The notes under the pieces: model-generated
Told to the model about the DNA's origin: nothing
The model's database searches: none
Seen by the model: the letters and a program-made list of their open reading frames with translations, nothing else
From: Rhodospirillaceae bacterium
Lineage (GTDB): Bacteria > Pseudomonadota > Alphaproteobacteria > Rhodospirillales > Casp-alpha2
Direction: 5' to 3'
DNA: 44,895 nt
Assembly (NCBI GenBank): GCA_002706405.1
Contig: PALN01000013.1
Coordinates: forward strand, 1-44,895
Part shown: positions 25,860 to 34,563 of the stretch, one piece after another
Layout: each line of letters opens with the position of its first letter
Position numbering within the stretch: the first letter of the stretch is position 1
Made by a program: the position numbers and the translations under genes

Positions 25860-27125
25860 TCAATGTTCCGCCCATTCGATGGAGGAGATGTCGATCCCCT
25901 CGTTGTGCATGTCCCAAAGCGGGCTCATTTCGCGCAGGCGTTCGACCTCGCGGATGATGCATTCGACGGCTTCGTCGACTTCCTCTTCGGTCGTGAAGCG
26001 GCCAATACCGATACGCAGCGAGGTATGGGCCATTTCGACCTCGACACCCAGGGCGCGCAGCACATAGCTGGGCTCCAGCGACGCCGACGTACAGGCCGAG
26101 CCTGACGACACGGCCAGGTCCTTGATCCCCATCATCAGGCCCTCGCCCTCGACGAAGGCGAAGGAGATGTTCAGGTTGCCGGGGATGCGCTGATCCATGT
26201 CGCCGTTCAGGTAGACTTCGGGCAGGCGGCCGACGATCGATTGATACATGCGATCCCGCAGGCGGCGCAGGCGTTCGTTCTCCGCCCCCATTTCCTTCTC
26301 CGCGATCGCGCAGGCTTCGCCCAGGCCGACGCAGAGCGGCGTCGGCAGGGTGCCGGACCGCATGCCGCGTTCCTGGCCGCCACCGTTGATCATGGGAACC
26401 AGGCGGACCCGCGGACGACGGCGCACGTAAAGGGCACCAATGCCCATGGGGCCGTAGATCTTGTGGCCGGAGATCGACATCAGGTCGATCTTCATGTCTT
26501 CGACGTCGAGCGGAATCTTACCCACCGCCTGGGCGCAGTCGGTGTGGAAGAAGGCTCCCTTCTCGCGGCAGATGGCGCCGATTTCCTTCAAGGGCTGGAT
26601 CACGCCGATTTCGTTGTTCACGCCCATGACGGAAACGATGGACGTGTTGTCGGTGACCGTTTCGCGCAACAGGTCAAGGTCGATCAGGCCGTTTTCCTTG
26701 ACCGGCAGATAAGTGACCTCGAAGCCTTCCTGTTCCAGGTGGCGGCAGCTGTCGAGCACGCATTTATGCTCGGTCACCACGGTCACGATGTGATTGCGCT
26801 TGTCCTTGTAGAAATGGGCAACACCCTTGATCGCCAGGTTGTTCGATTCCGTGGCGCCTGAGGTAAAGATCACTTCCTTCGGATTGGCGCCGATGATCGA
26901 GGCGACCTGCTCGCGGGCAATCTCGACCGCGTCTTCCGCTTCCCAGCCATAGAAATGGCTGCGCGAATGGGGGTTGCCGAATTGTTCAGAGAAAAACGGC
27001 AGCATCTTTTCCATCACCCGCGGATCGGTCGGCGTCGTCGCCTGATAATCCAGATAGATGGGTGCCTTCCGGTTCTGCAACGTGTGCGGAAGTTCGTTCT
27101 TTTGTTGTGCTGTCATGGCGCTCAT
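25860..27125 (-). CDS. iscS: Cysteine desulfurase IscS
   Basis: IscS removes sulfur from cysteine, carries it as a persulfide, and donates it to IscU, MnmA and thiamine/tRNA thiolation pathways. The 421-aa PLP enzyme has [14 protein letters not shown] at the N terminus, the GATESNN block, the PLP Lys in SGHKIYGP, and the mobile-loop catalytic C345 in [13 protein letters not shown]. The C-terminal [14 protein letters not shown] is typical of group I IscS. It is about 17 residues longer than E. coli IscS at the N terminus. GGAAGGA precedes the ATG. It is the second of two adjacent desulfurase genes. Confidence 0.97.
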   Translation of the reverse strand: MSAMTAQQKNELPHTLQNRKAPIYLDYQATTPTDPRVMEKMLPFFSEQFGNPHSRSHFYGWEAEDAVEIAREQVASIIGANPKEVIFTSGATESNNLAIKGVAHFYKDKRNHIVTVVTEHKCVLDSCRHLEQEGFEVTYLPVKENGLIDLDLLRETVTDNTSIVSVMGVNNEIGVIQPLKEIGAICREKGAFFHTDCAQAVGKIPLDVEDMKIDLMSISGHKIYGPMGIGALYVRRRPRVRLVPMINGGGQERGMRSGTLPTPLCVGLGEACAIAEKEMGAENERLRRLRDRMYQSIVGRLPEVYLNGDMDQRIPGNLNISFAFVEGEGLMMGIKDLAVSSGSACTSASLEPSYVLRALGVEVEMAHTSLRIGIGRFTTEEEVDEAVECIIREVERLREMSPLWDMHNEGIDISSIEWAEH

Positions 27126-27166
27126 TGCGTCAAATCCTTCCAGGGGTCGTCGTCTTTGTTACTGCG

Positions 27167-28306
27167 TCAGGCAGCCAGGCTGCCCCCGCCGATCCGGGCA
27201 TGAAGCCCCTTCCAAGCGGCGGTGAATGTGTCGATATCGTCTGCGGTCGTGGTCCATCCCAGGCTGACCCGGATGGCTGATTTCAAATCGTCCTCGTCAA
27301 CGCCCATGGCCGCCAGCACGTGGCTGGGGGCCACCTTGCCGGACGAACAGGCCGCCCCGGCGCTGACCGCGATGCCGTCCAGGTCAAAGGCCATGACCTG
27401 GGTTTCCGACGACACGCCCGGCATGGCTAGGCAGCTTGTCGTCGCAAGGCGGTCGCGATCCTTGGCGAAAATCTTTGCGTCCGGTGCGGCGGCCGTGATC
27501 TCGGCCTCCATGCGGTCGCGCAAAGCGGCCAGGCCCTGCAGGCGGTCCAGGTCGGCCTTGGCCGCCTCGGCCGCGCGGCCGAAGCCGGCAATACCCGGCA
27601 CGTTTTCCGTGCCGCCCCGGCGCGAGCGTTCCTGCCCGCCGCCGCGGATTGCCGCCGTCGCCTGATGGCCGGGGGCGACGATCAGCGCGCCGACGCCCGG
27701 CGGGCCGCCGATCTTATGCGCCGACAAGGTCATCATCTGCGCACCCAGGGCCGGGAAATCGATGGCCAGCTTACCCGCCGCCTGAACCGCGTCGCAATGG
27801 AACACGGCGTCATATTCCGCGGCCAATTCGGCGATCCGGTCGACCGGCTGGATCACCCCGGTTTCGTTGTTGGCCAGCATGACCGAGACCAGGGCGCGGC
27901 CGCCTTCGACCCGGTTGAGGGCGTCCTTCAGGCAGGTATTCAATTCCGCCAGATCGACCACTCCGTCACCGTCGACGGGCACCTGGATCACGTTGTCCGT
28001 ACCGTCCAGCACCGACACATGTTCCACCGCCGAGGCGAACACGGGGCCGTCGGCCCCACCCCGGGGCGCGTTGGCCAAGGCAAGGTTGTTGGCCTCCGTC
28101 CCGCCGGAGGTAAAGATCACGTCCTCGGCCCGGCCCCCGACCAGCGCGGCGACCTGTTCGCGCGCATCCTCGACCAGCATGCGCGCCCGGCGCCCGGCGC
28201 CATGGACCGACGACGGATTGCCCGTCGCGGTCAGCGCCGCGGCCACGGCCTCGGCCGCTTCGGGCCGGACCGGCGTGGTCGCGTTATGGTCGAGATAGAT
28301 GGTCAT
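27167..28306 (-). CDS. Second cysteine desulfurase (NifS/IscS-like)
   Basis: This 379-aa PLP enzyme is a paralog of the adjacent IscS. It has YLDHNATTPVRPEA, GGTEANNLAL, the PLP Lys in LSAHKIGGPPG, and the catalytic Cys in SAGAACSSGKVAPS. The C terminus lacks the IscU-binding IscS-type tail and instead ends IRVSLGWTTTADDIDTF, closer to NifS or the desulfurase often placed after iscR in Alphaproteobacteria. It may supply sulfur for other purposes (tRNA thiolation, Suf, thiamine) or be a redundant donor. It lies 33 bases after iscR and 41 bases before iscS, within the same operon. Confidence 0.92.
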   Translation of the reverse strand: MTIYLDHNATTPVRPEAAEAVAAALTATGNPSSVHGAGRRARMLVEDAREQVAALVGGRAEDVIFTSGGTEANNLALANAPRGGADGPVFASAVEHVSVLDGTDNVIQVPVDGDGVVDLAELNTCLKDALNRVEGGRALVSVMLANNETGVIQPVDRIAELAAEYDAVFHCDAVQAAGKLAIDFPALGAQMMTLSAHKIGGPPGVGALIVAPGHQATAAIRGGGQERSRRGGTENVPGIAGFGRAAEAAKADLDRLQGLAALRDRMEAEITAAAPDAKIFAKDRDRLATTSCLAMPGVSSETQVMAFDLDGIAVSAGAACSSGKVAPSHVLAAMGVDEDDLKSAIRVSLGWTTTADDIDTFTAAWKGLHARIGGGSLAA

Positions 28307-28339
28307 CGGGGTCTCGGACTCGTTCTTCCTACTGGTTTC

Positions 28340-28822
28340 CTATTGGGCCGCGACGGTCGCGGCGCTGTTGCGTTCCTGTTCCTGCTGATACAGGCGGCCG
28401 GAGGTGCCCAGCACCTTCTTGTCGACCACGTCTTCCAACGACACGGACGACAGATACAGATAGATCTGGTTGCCCAGTTCTTCCCACAGGTCGTGGGTCA
28501 GGCAGCGCGCCCGGTCGGCCTGGCAGCCCGTGGGCTGGCCCGGCGTGCAGCGCGTGGTCTGGATCGGCTCGTCCACGGCCATGATGATGTCGGCGACGCG
28601 TGTTTCGGCCGGCCCGTAAGCCAGCAAATAACCGCCGCCCGGGCCGCGCACGCTCTTGACCAAACCGGCCTTGCGCAGCTTGCCGAACAACTGCTCCAGA
28701 TAGGACAGGGAAATGTCCTGCCGGTCGGCCACGTCGGCCAGCGCCACGGGCTTCGCCGACGCATTGGCGGCGAGATCAACCATGGCCATCACGGCATATC
28801 GGCCTTTTGTACTAAGTTTCAC
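28340..28822 (-). CDS. iscR: Fe-S-sensing Rrf2-type repressor IscR
   Basis: IscR represses the isc operon when it carries a 2Fe-2S cluster. The 160-aa protein has the winged-helix start MKLSTKGRYAVMAMVDLA, recognition helix ISLSYLEQLFGKLRKAGLV, and wing SVRGPGGGYLLA. The cluster ligands are C92, C100, C107 and H110. Spacing is C-x7-C-x6-C-x2-H, slightly longer than the C92/C98/C104/H107 of E. coli. It is the second gene, 67 bases after cysE. A near-consensus type-1 IscR site overlies the operon promoter (29721-29753), predicting autoregulation. Confidence 0.95.
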   Translation of the reverse strand: MKLSTKGRYAVMAMVDLAANASAKPVALADVADRQDISLSYLEQLFGKLRKAGLVKSVRGPGGGYLLAYGPAETRVADIIMAVDEPIQTTRCTPGQPTGCQADRARCLTHDLWEELGNQIYLYLSSVSLEDVVDKKVLGTSGRLYQQEQERNSAATVAAQ

Positions 28823-28889
28823 GTTCCATCTCCTTCAAAGGTCGCGCCGAGTGCAGCGTATCCACGCGCGACGTCAATCACATTCCCTG

Positions 28890-29651
28890 CTACTTGTCCC
28901 CGGCAGCGGCCTTGGGCCGCATGCCTCGGCCAGGTTTCTTGCCCGCGTCTTCGTCCTGCGCGGCTTTCTCGTGTTCTTCCAGTTCGGCGACCCGGTCCAT
29001 CAGCACCCCCAGCTGCGAACGCAGGTTTTCGATGGTCTGCATGACCGGATCCTGACCGTCGGTCGGCGTACCGTAGGCCTGGAACGCCTTGGCCCGCTCC
29101 TTGTTCTTGGGCAGAGCTACCTGGGCCGGGTTGCCGACGGCGGTAACGCCCGGCGGCACGTCCTTGGTCACGACCGCATTGGCGCCGACCCGCGACTGCC
29201 GGCCGATGGTGATCGGGCCCAGGATCGCCGCACCACAGCCGATGATGACCCCGTCATCGACCGTCGGATGGCGTTTCTGGCCGCGCTGGCTGTCCGCATC
29301 CACGGAAGGCGCCACACCGCCCAAGGTCACCTGATGATAGATCGTCACATCGTCGCCGATCACGGCGGTTTCGCCGATCACCACGCCGCCGCCATGGTCG
29401 ATGACCAAACGCCGGCCGATTTGCGCGCCCGGGTGGATTTCAATCAGTGTCACCCAGCGCGCGAAATTGGAAATCAGCCGCGCGACGAAGAACAATTTAT
29501 GCCCCCACAGCCAGTGCGCGATACGGTGCCAGGCAACCGCGTGGAAGCCCGGGTAGGTGAAGATAATGGCCAGCGGCCCCTTAGCCGCCGGGTCACGCTC
29601 CTGAAAGGCGCGGATATCTTCTTGAATATTCTTGAAAATCATGGGCTTCAC
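28890..29651 (-). CDS. cysE: Serine O-acetyltransferase
   Basis: CysE makes O-acetylserine from serine and acetyl-CoA, the precursor of cysteine. The 253-aa protein has the N-terminal helical part ([16 protein letters not shown]) and the left-handed beta-helix acetyltransferase domain with [17 protein letters not shown] and YHQVTLGG. A charged C-terminal tail follows, which in this family can bind cysteine synthase or feedback cysteine. It is the first gene after the IscR-type promoter and is followed by iscR, so cysteine supply is coupled to Fe-S demand. Confidence 0.95.
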   Translation of the reverse strand: MKPMIFKNIQEDIRAFQERDPAAKGPLAIIFTYPGFHAVAWHRIAHWLWGHKLFFVARLISNFARWVTLIEIHPGAQIGRRLVIDHGGGVVIGETAVIGDDVTIYHQVTLGGVAPSVDADSQRGQKRHPTVDDGVIIGCGAAILGPITIGRQSRVGANAVVTKDVPPGVTAVGNPAQVALPKNKERAKAFQAYGTPTDGQDPVMQTIENLRSQLGVLMDRVAELEEHEKAAQDEDAGKKPGRGMRPKAAAGDK

Positions 29652-29720
29652 ACTATGTTATCGGGGCTTTCCGCAAGGCGCGATCACGCGCCCCTGGGCC
29701 GCCCAGGCGTCGATACCCGG

Positions 29721-29753
29721 AATATAAGATGCCCGACTAATTCTATCAAGTAT
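29721..29753 (-). promoter_or_regulatory. Promoter of the cysE-isc operon with overlapping type-1 IscR site
   Basis: On the minus strand, -35 TTGATA (29749-29744) and -10 TATATT (29726-29721) are separated by exactly 17 bases. The IscR type-1 consensus of 25 bases matches 22 positions at 29753-29729, including the ATA end, the WWW centre and AGTCGGG. The site covers the -35 and spacer, as in known IscR-repressed promoters. The predicted leader to cysE is about 60 bases. Confidence 0.8.
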
Positions 29754-29856
29754 TTCCAGGCAATCGGCGGCTTAGTTAAGGCTGCGTGCACATTAAGCCA
29801 GACCCTGGCGCTCGGATATTAACCGGAAGAACCCGCTTCAAGGACGTACATCACCC

Positions 29857-30507
29857 ATGCCAGAAGTCATTTTCAACGGGCCTGAAGGCCGCATCGAAGG
29901 CCGCTATCACCACGCCAACGACCCCAATGCGCCGGTCGCCCTGCTGCTCCACCCCCATCCGGAATACGGCGGGACCATGAACAACCGGGTCGTCTATGCC
30001 ATGTATCAGGCCTTCGTGAAGCGCGGATTCTCGACCCTGCGCTTCAACTTCCGCGGTGTCGGCCGGTCTCAGGGCAAGTTCGACAACGGCCAGGGTGAAT
30101 TGAGCGACGCCGCCACGGCGCTCGACTGGATGCAGGGCCACAATCCCAATGCCTCGACCTGCTGGATCGCCGGATTCTCCTTCGGCGCCTGGGTCGCCAT
30201 GCAACTGATGATGCGCCGGCCGGAAATCTCGGGCTTCATCTCCGCCTCGCCGCCGGCCTCGATCTATGATTTCTCGTTCCTCGCCCCCTGCCCGGCGTCG
30301 GGCCTGCTGGTCCATGGCAAGGCCGACGAGGTCGTGCCCGTAGGCTCGGTCGACAAACTGGTGGAAAAGCTTTCGGCGCAGAAGAACATCGAGATCGACT
30401 ACCGTACCGTCGACAAGTGCGACCATTACTTCTCGGAACATCTCGACACGCTTCTGAAGCATGTCGAGGGTTACCTGGACAAGCGCATGGTGGAAAAGGC
30501 GGCCTAG
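29857..30507 (+). CDS. Alpha/beta hydrolase
   Basis: This 216-aa protein has an alpha/beta-hydrolase fold with a probable triad: S108 in the nucleophile elbow AGFSFGAW, D157 in HGKADEVVP, and H190 in CDHYFSEH. The oxyanion-type LLLHPHPEYGGTMNN near residues 29-43 is typical of the short cytosolic hydrolases often found beside iscR and suf genes in Alphaproteobacteria. The substrate is not known. There is no signal peptide. It is divergent from cysE with a 205-base shared region, so IscR might also affect it, which is inference. Confidence 0.85.
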   Translation: MPEVIFNGPEGRIEGRYHHANDPNAPVALLLHPHPEYGGTMNNRVVYAMYQAFVKRGFSTLRFNFRGVGRSQGKFDNGQGELSDAATALDWMQGHNPNASTCWIAGFSFGAWVAMQLMMRRPEISGFISASPPASIYDFSFLAPCPASGLLVHGKADEVVPVGSVDKLVEKLSAQKNIEIDYRTVDKCDHYFSEHLDTLLKHVEGYLDKRMVEKAA

Positions 30508-30518
30508 CCGCTTCTCGT

Positions 30519-31625
30519 TTATTCCTTGAAGGAATACAGGCGGCCGCCTGAAACCGGCTCGCCAACCCCCGTGGTGCCCGGATAGGTCAGCGCCAGACCT
30601 TTCAGCGCGCGCACGGCCAGGAAGGCAAAGGCCTCCGCCTCGAGCGCGTCGCCGCTCCATCCCACGTCCTCGACCGGCAGAACCTCGACCCCCAGTGCGC
30701 GGCGCAGGCCCTGCATGATGGCCGCGTTGTGCCGTCCGCCGCCGGTCACCAGCCAACGTGTCACCGGGACGGGGAAGAACAGCGCGGCGCGGGCCACGGC
30801 GGCGACCGTGAAAGCCGCCAGCGTCGCCGCCCCGGCCGCGACCGAGAGCCCCTGAACGGGGCCCAGGCCGAAAGCGCCTCGATCCAGGGACTTGGGCGGC
30901 AGCATTTCAAAATAATCGTGGTTCATCAATGTACTGAGAGCATGTTGATCGACCGTTCCCCGGGCCGACAGCGCACCGTCCTGGTCCATGGTTTGGCCCG
31001 TCTTTTCCTGCACCCAGTCATCGAGAAGCGCATTGCCCGGCCCGGTATCGAAGGCCAGTAGATCTCCGCCGTCGCCCTGATCGTCGGGGCCGATCCAGGT
31101 GACGTTGGCGACTCCGCCCAGGTTGAGCACGGCAAGCGGCTTATCCAATCCCCGGGCCAGGGCGCGGTGGTAAACGGGAACAAGCGGCGCCCCCTCGCCC
31201 CCGGCCGCCACATCGTTCAGGCGCAGGTCGCCGATCACGTCGATTCCCGTGTCGCGGGCCAACTTCGCCGGATCGCCGATCTGGCGCGTCACGCCGTGTT
31301 CCGGGCGGTGCAGCACCGTATGGCCGTGGAAGCCGACCGCGCGGATGTCGCCGGGCGATTTGCCCGCTTCGGCCAACAACGCCCGGACCGCGTCGCCGTG
31401 GCGTTCCGTCAGGCGGCCGATCAAGTCGTTTTCCGGCGGGCGGATCAGCGGATCATGGCCCAGCGCCGCCCGCAGGTCGCGGCGGAATTCGGCGTCGTAG
31501 GGAAGGGTCAGCGCCGGGCCGCGCCAAGTTACGGCCTCGCCGTCCGTTTCGATCAGGGCCGCGTCGATGCCGTCCATGGAGGTGCCGCTCATCAGGCCGA
31601 CGGCAAGGCAGGTGTCTTCTGGCAT
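30519..31625 (-). CDS. anmK: Anhydro-N-acetylmuramic acid kinase
   Basis: AnmK phosphorylates and hydrolyses 1,6-anhydro-MurNAc to MurNAc-6-phosphate in cell-wall recycling. The protein has the family start [19 protein letters not shown], then [30 protein letters not shown], the [15 protein letters not shown] block, and [10 protein letters not shown] near the C terminus. The frame stays open to 31799, but GGGGAG lies eight bases before ATG 31623-31625, giving 368 aa, the usual length. It is divergent from tyrS (121-base gap) and convergent with the hydrolase gene. Confidence 0.95.
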   Translation of the reverse strand: MPEDTCLAVGLMSGTSMDGIDAALIETDGEAVTWRGPALTLPYDAEFRRDLRAALGHDPLIRPPENDLIGRLTERHGDAVRALLAEAGKSPGDIRAVGFHGHTVLHRPEHGVTRQIGDPAKLARDTGIDVIGDLRLNDVAAGGEGAPLVPVYHRALARGLDKPLAVLNLGGVANVTWIGPDDQGDGGDLLAFDTGPGNALLDDWVQEKTGQTMDQDGALSARGTVDQHALSTLMNHDYFEMLPPKSLDRGAFGLGPVQGLSVAAGAATLAAFTVAAVARAALFFPVPVTRWLVTGGGRHNAAIMQGLRRALGVEVLPVEDVGWSGDALEAEAFAFLAVRALKGLALTYPGTTGVGEPVSGGRLYSFKE

Positions 31626-31746
31626 GGGCTCCCCCGGAAAAGATGCGTCGGATTGTGTCGGTCCGGTCCCGCCCGGGCAAGACCAGAATGCGCCGCCGAG
31701 GCGACGGGAATATTGCCCAACCCGCGCGGGCGCGGTAAAAGCCGCC

Positions 31747-32997
31747 ATGACCAAGCTGAAATCCCAATTTCTGAACGACGCCCAGGCGCGCGGTTTCATC
31801 CATCAATGCACCGACATGGACGCGCTGGACGCCCTGGCGGCCACGAAAACCGTCACGGCCTACATCGGATTCGACTGCACGGCGCCGTCCCTGCACGCCG
31901 GTCACATGATGTCGATCATGACCCTGCGCCTGCTTCAGAAATCCGGCCACAAACCCATCGTCCTGATGGGTGGCGGCACGACCAAGGTCGGCGACCCGTC
32001 CGGCAAGGACGAGATGCGCAAGGCCCTGACCGACGACGACATCGCCGCCAACATGGCCGGCATCAAACAGGTGTTCGCCAAGTTCCTGACGTTCGGCGAC
32101 GGCCCGACCGACGCGGTCATGGTCAACAACGCCGACTGGCTGGACCATCTCAATTACCTGGGATTCCTGCGCGACGTCGGCCGGCATTTTTCCATCAACC
32201 GCATGCTGACCTTCGATTCCGTGAAGCTGCGGCTGGAACGCGAACAGCCGCTGACCTTCCTGGAATTCAACTACATGATTCTCCAGGCCTATGATTTCCT
32301 GGAATTGTCCCGCCGCCATGACTGCGCCTTGCAAATGGGCGGATCGGACCAATGGGGCAATATCGTCAATGGCGTCGAACTGGCGCGGCGGGTCGACAAC
32401 CGGGGCCTGTTCGGCCTGACCACGCCGCTGCTGACCACATCGTCAGGCGCCAAGATGGGCAAGACCGCCGCCGGGGCCGTGTGGCTGAACGAAGACATGC
32501 TCAGCCCCTACGACTACTGGCAATACTGGCGCAACACGGAAGACGCCGACGTCGGCAAGTTCCTGCGCCTGTTCACCGACATGCCCCTGGACGAGGTCGC
32601 CCGCCTGGAAGCCCTTGAAGGGGCCGAATTGAACGACGCCAAGAAGATCCTGGCGACGGAGATCACGCGCCTCTGCCACGGCAGCGAGGCGGCCGAAAGC
32701 GCCGCCGAGACCGCACGCAAGACCTTCGAACAAGGGGCCCTGGGTGATGACCTACCGACCATCGACGTGCCGACGGCGCGCCTGGAGGCCGGCGTGCCCG
32801 TGATCGAACTGTTCCGCGAGGCCGGCCTGGCCGCGTCGAACGGCGAGGCTCGGCGCCTGATCAAGGGCGGCGGGGCGCGTCTCAACGACGAAAAGATTGC
32901 CTCGGAAACGGCGACCGCCGGACCGGCCGATCTCAAGGACGGGATTATTAAGCTGTCCGCCGGCAAAAAACGCCACGCCCTGGTGCGGGCGGTCTGA
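31747..32997 (+). CDS. tyrS: Tyrosyl-tRNA synthetase
   Basis: TyrRS charges tRNA-Tyr. The 416-aa class I enzyme has the HIGH-type motif HAGH at 50-53, the KMSKS-type KMGKT at 236-240, and a C-terminal S4 RNA-binding domain ([20 protein letters not shown] onward). [10 protein letters not shown], typical of TyrRS, is present. The frame is open upstream, but ATG 31747 (MTKLKSQFL) gives the normal length. The next gene begins eight bases after its stop codon, so tyrS and the glycosyltransferase are probably co-transcribed. Confidence 0.97.
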   Translation: MTKLKSQFLNDAQARGFIHQCTDMDALDALAATKTVTAYIGFDCTAPSLHAGHMMSIMTLRLLQKSGHKPIVLMGGGTTKVGDPSGKDEMRKALTDDDIAANMAGIKQVFAKFLTFGDGPTDAVMVNNADWLDHLNYLGFLRDVGRHFSINRMLTFDSVKLRLEREQPLTFLEFNYMILQAYDFLELSRRHDCALQMGGSDQWGNIVNGVELARRVDNRGLFGLTTPLLTTSSGAKMGKTAAGAVWLNEDMLSPYDYWQYWRNTEDADVGKFLRLFTDMPLDEVARLEALEGAELNDAKKILATEITRLCHGSEAAESAAETARKTFEQGALGDDLPTIDVPTARLEAGVPVIELFREAGLAASNGEARRLIKGGGARLNDEKIASETATAGPADLKDGIIKLSAGKKRHALVRAV

Positions 32998-33005
32998 CAG
33001 GCGAG

Positions 33006-34556
33006 ATGGCGGAAAGCGCATCGCGTCTGTCCCGCCTGCTTGACCGCAACGTAGCGATCCTGACCGACCAGCCGGGCCCGCCCCTGGTGGTCGGCGCGAT
33101 CATCCTGGCCATGGCGCTGATCCGCGCCACCCTGTTTCCCGGCACCGGCGGTGACGACGGCGAACAGCTGATCTTCTCTCAGTTCTTCGCCTGGGGCTAT
33201 CAGGTCCGCAACCCGCCGCTCTACACTTGGCTGGTCATGGCCGTGTCCCAGATCACCGGCCCCGGCCTGTGGGCTGTCAACATCGTCAAATTCAGCCTGC
33301 TGTACGCCATGTATCTCATGCTGTGGCGGGCGGCGCTGCACCTGTTCACCTCCCGCGTCATGGCCGGGCTGGCCGCCCTGGCACCGGTGCTGTTCTATTT
33401 CGTGGCCTGGGAAGTCATCACCGGGTTCAGCCATACGGTTCTGACGGCCTGTCTCTACGCGGCGGTCTTGTGGATTCTGCTGCGCCTGCGTGGTGCCGCG
33501 CCCGGCCGCCTGTCGGACTATGCCCTGCTCGGCCTCGCCATCGGCCTGGGCGGGCTTGCCAAATACGCCTTCTGGATTTTCCTGGCCTGCCTGCTGGCGG
33601 CGGCGCTGACGGACCGTGACCTGCGCCGCCGGCTGCTGTCGCCGCGACTGATCCTGACCCTCGCCGTGGCGGTCGCCGTCATGGCGCCGCATTACCTGTG
33701 GCTGATGGAGCGCCTGGACACGCTGGCCGGGCAGGCGGGGGCAGCAGCCTCCATCCATGACGGGATTTCCCTGACAGGTCTGGGCCATGGTGCCAAGGCC
33801 GCAATCGGGTTCCTGTCGCCGGGCTGGCTGATCGCGGTGCTGGTGTTCCCGGCGGCGTTCCGGCCGTTGAACGCTCCGGCCCCGGACATGGCGCGGGTCC
33901 TCGGCCGCTATATGGTCCTGGTGCTTGTCGTGACGGCGATCGGGACCCTGGTCCAGCCGGACTTCCGCATCCGCACCCACTACATGTTCGTGCTGTTGTT
34001 CGCCCCGTTCTGGGTCCTGCTGCGGGCTGAAGCAGCGGGGGCCGCGACGCCGGCGCGCCGGCGGGTGCTCGCGGCCCTGATTACCCTCGTCCTCTGGGCC
34101 CAGCCGTCGGGCCTGATCGCCAAGTATCTGTTCGAACCGCTGTCCTGCGGACGCTGCCAGCACCACATTCCCTACGCTGACCTTGCCGCCAATATCCGCG
34201 ACCTGGGCTTCGCCGGAGGCACCGTCGTCGCCTATTGGCATCCGGACCCCCTGCCCGGCAACCTGCGCGCGGCTCTCCCCGGCGCGCGGGTCATCAGCCT
34301 GAAGCACCCCGACATCATCCCGCCCTTGCCGCCCGAGGCCGCAGGTCAATGCCTTGTCGTCTGGTCGGCGGATGCCGCGCGGGACAACCGATCCACCGCC
34401 GTCGCCGGCGCCAACAGCCTTCTCAACGCCGGCATCGCCCCGGACACCCCGCAGCGTCTGGTGATTTCACCGCTGGAGGGACTGCCGATGCTGACCAGCG
34501 GCAAGACGGCCGCCCTCGGCGTGATCCTCGCCCCTGGCACGGGCGATTGCCGCTAA
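33006..34556 (+). CDS. Polytopic glycosyltransferase of the GT39/ArnT (PMT_2) type
   Basis: This 516-aa membrane protein has about ten hydrophobic helices. The first loop carries GDDGEQL near residue 51, the acidic motif that binds polyprenyl-phosphate sugar in ArnT-like enzymes, followed by the NPPLYTWLV segment. A soluble C-terminal part after about residue 370 has paired cysteines in CGRCQHH. It would transfer a lipid-linked sugar to a periplasmic acceptor such as lipid A, glycan or protein; the acceptor is unknown. It is clearly paralogous to the convergent gene 34564-36111. AGGCGAG precedes the ATG. Confidence 0.85.
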   Translation: MAESASRLSRLLDRNVAILTDQPGPPLVVGAIILAMALIRATLFPGTGGDDGEQLIFSQFFAWGYQVRNPPLYTWLVMAVSQITGPGLWAVNIVKFSLLYAMYLMLWRAALHLFTSRVMAGLAALAPVLFYFVAWEVITGFSHTVLTACLYAAVLWILLRLRGAAPGRLSDYALLGLAIGLGGLAKYAFWIFLACLLAAALTDRDLRRRLLSPRLILTLAVAVAVMAPHYLWLMERLDTLAGQAGAAASIHDGISLTGLGHGAKAAIGFLSPGWLIAVLVFPAAFRPLNAPAPDMARVLGRYMVLVLVVTAIGTLVQPDFRIRTHYMFVLLFAPFWVLLRAEAAGAATPARRRVLAALITLVLWAQPSGLIAKYLFEPLSCGRCQHHIPYADLAANIRDLGFAGGTVVAYWHPDPLPGNLRAALPGARVISLKHPDIIPPLPPEAAGQCLVVWSADAARDNRSTAVAGANSLLNAGIAPDTPQRLVISPLEGLPMLTSGKTAALGVILAPGTGDCR

Positions 34557-34563
34557 ATCCTGC

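Noticed and set aside
32514..34349. Minus-strand 611-aa ORF opposite tyrS and the GT39 gene
   Set aside because: Composition typical of antisense frames; the plus-strand products are well supported.
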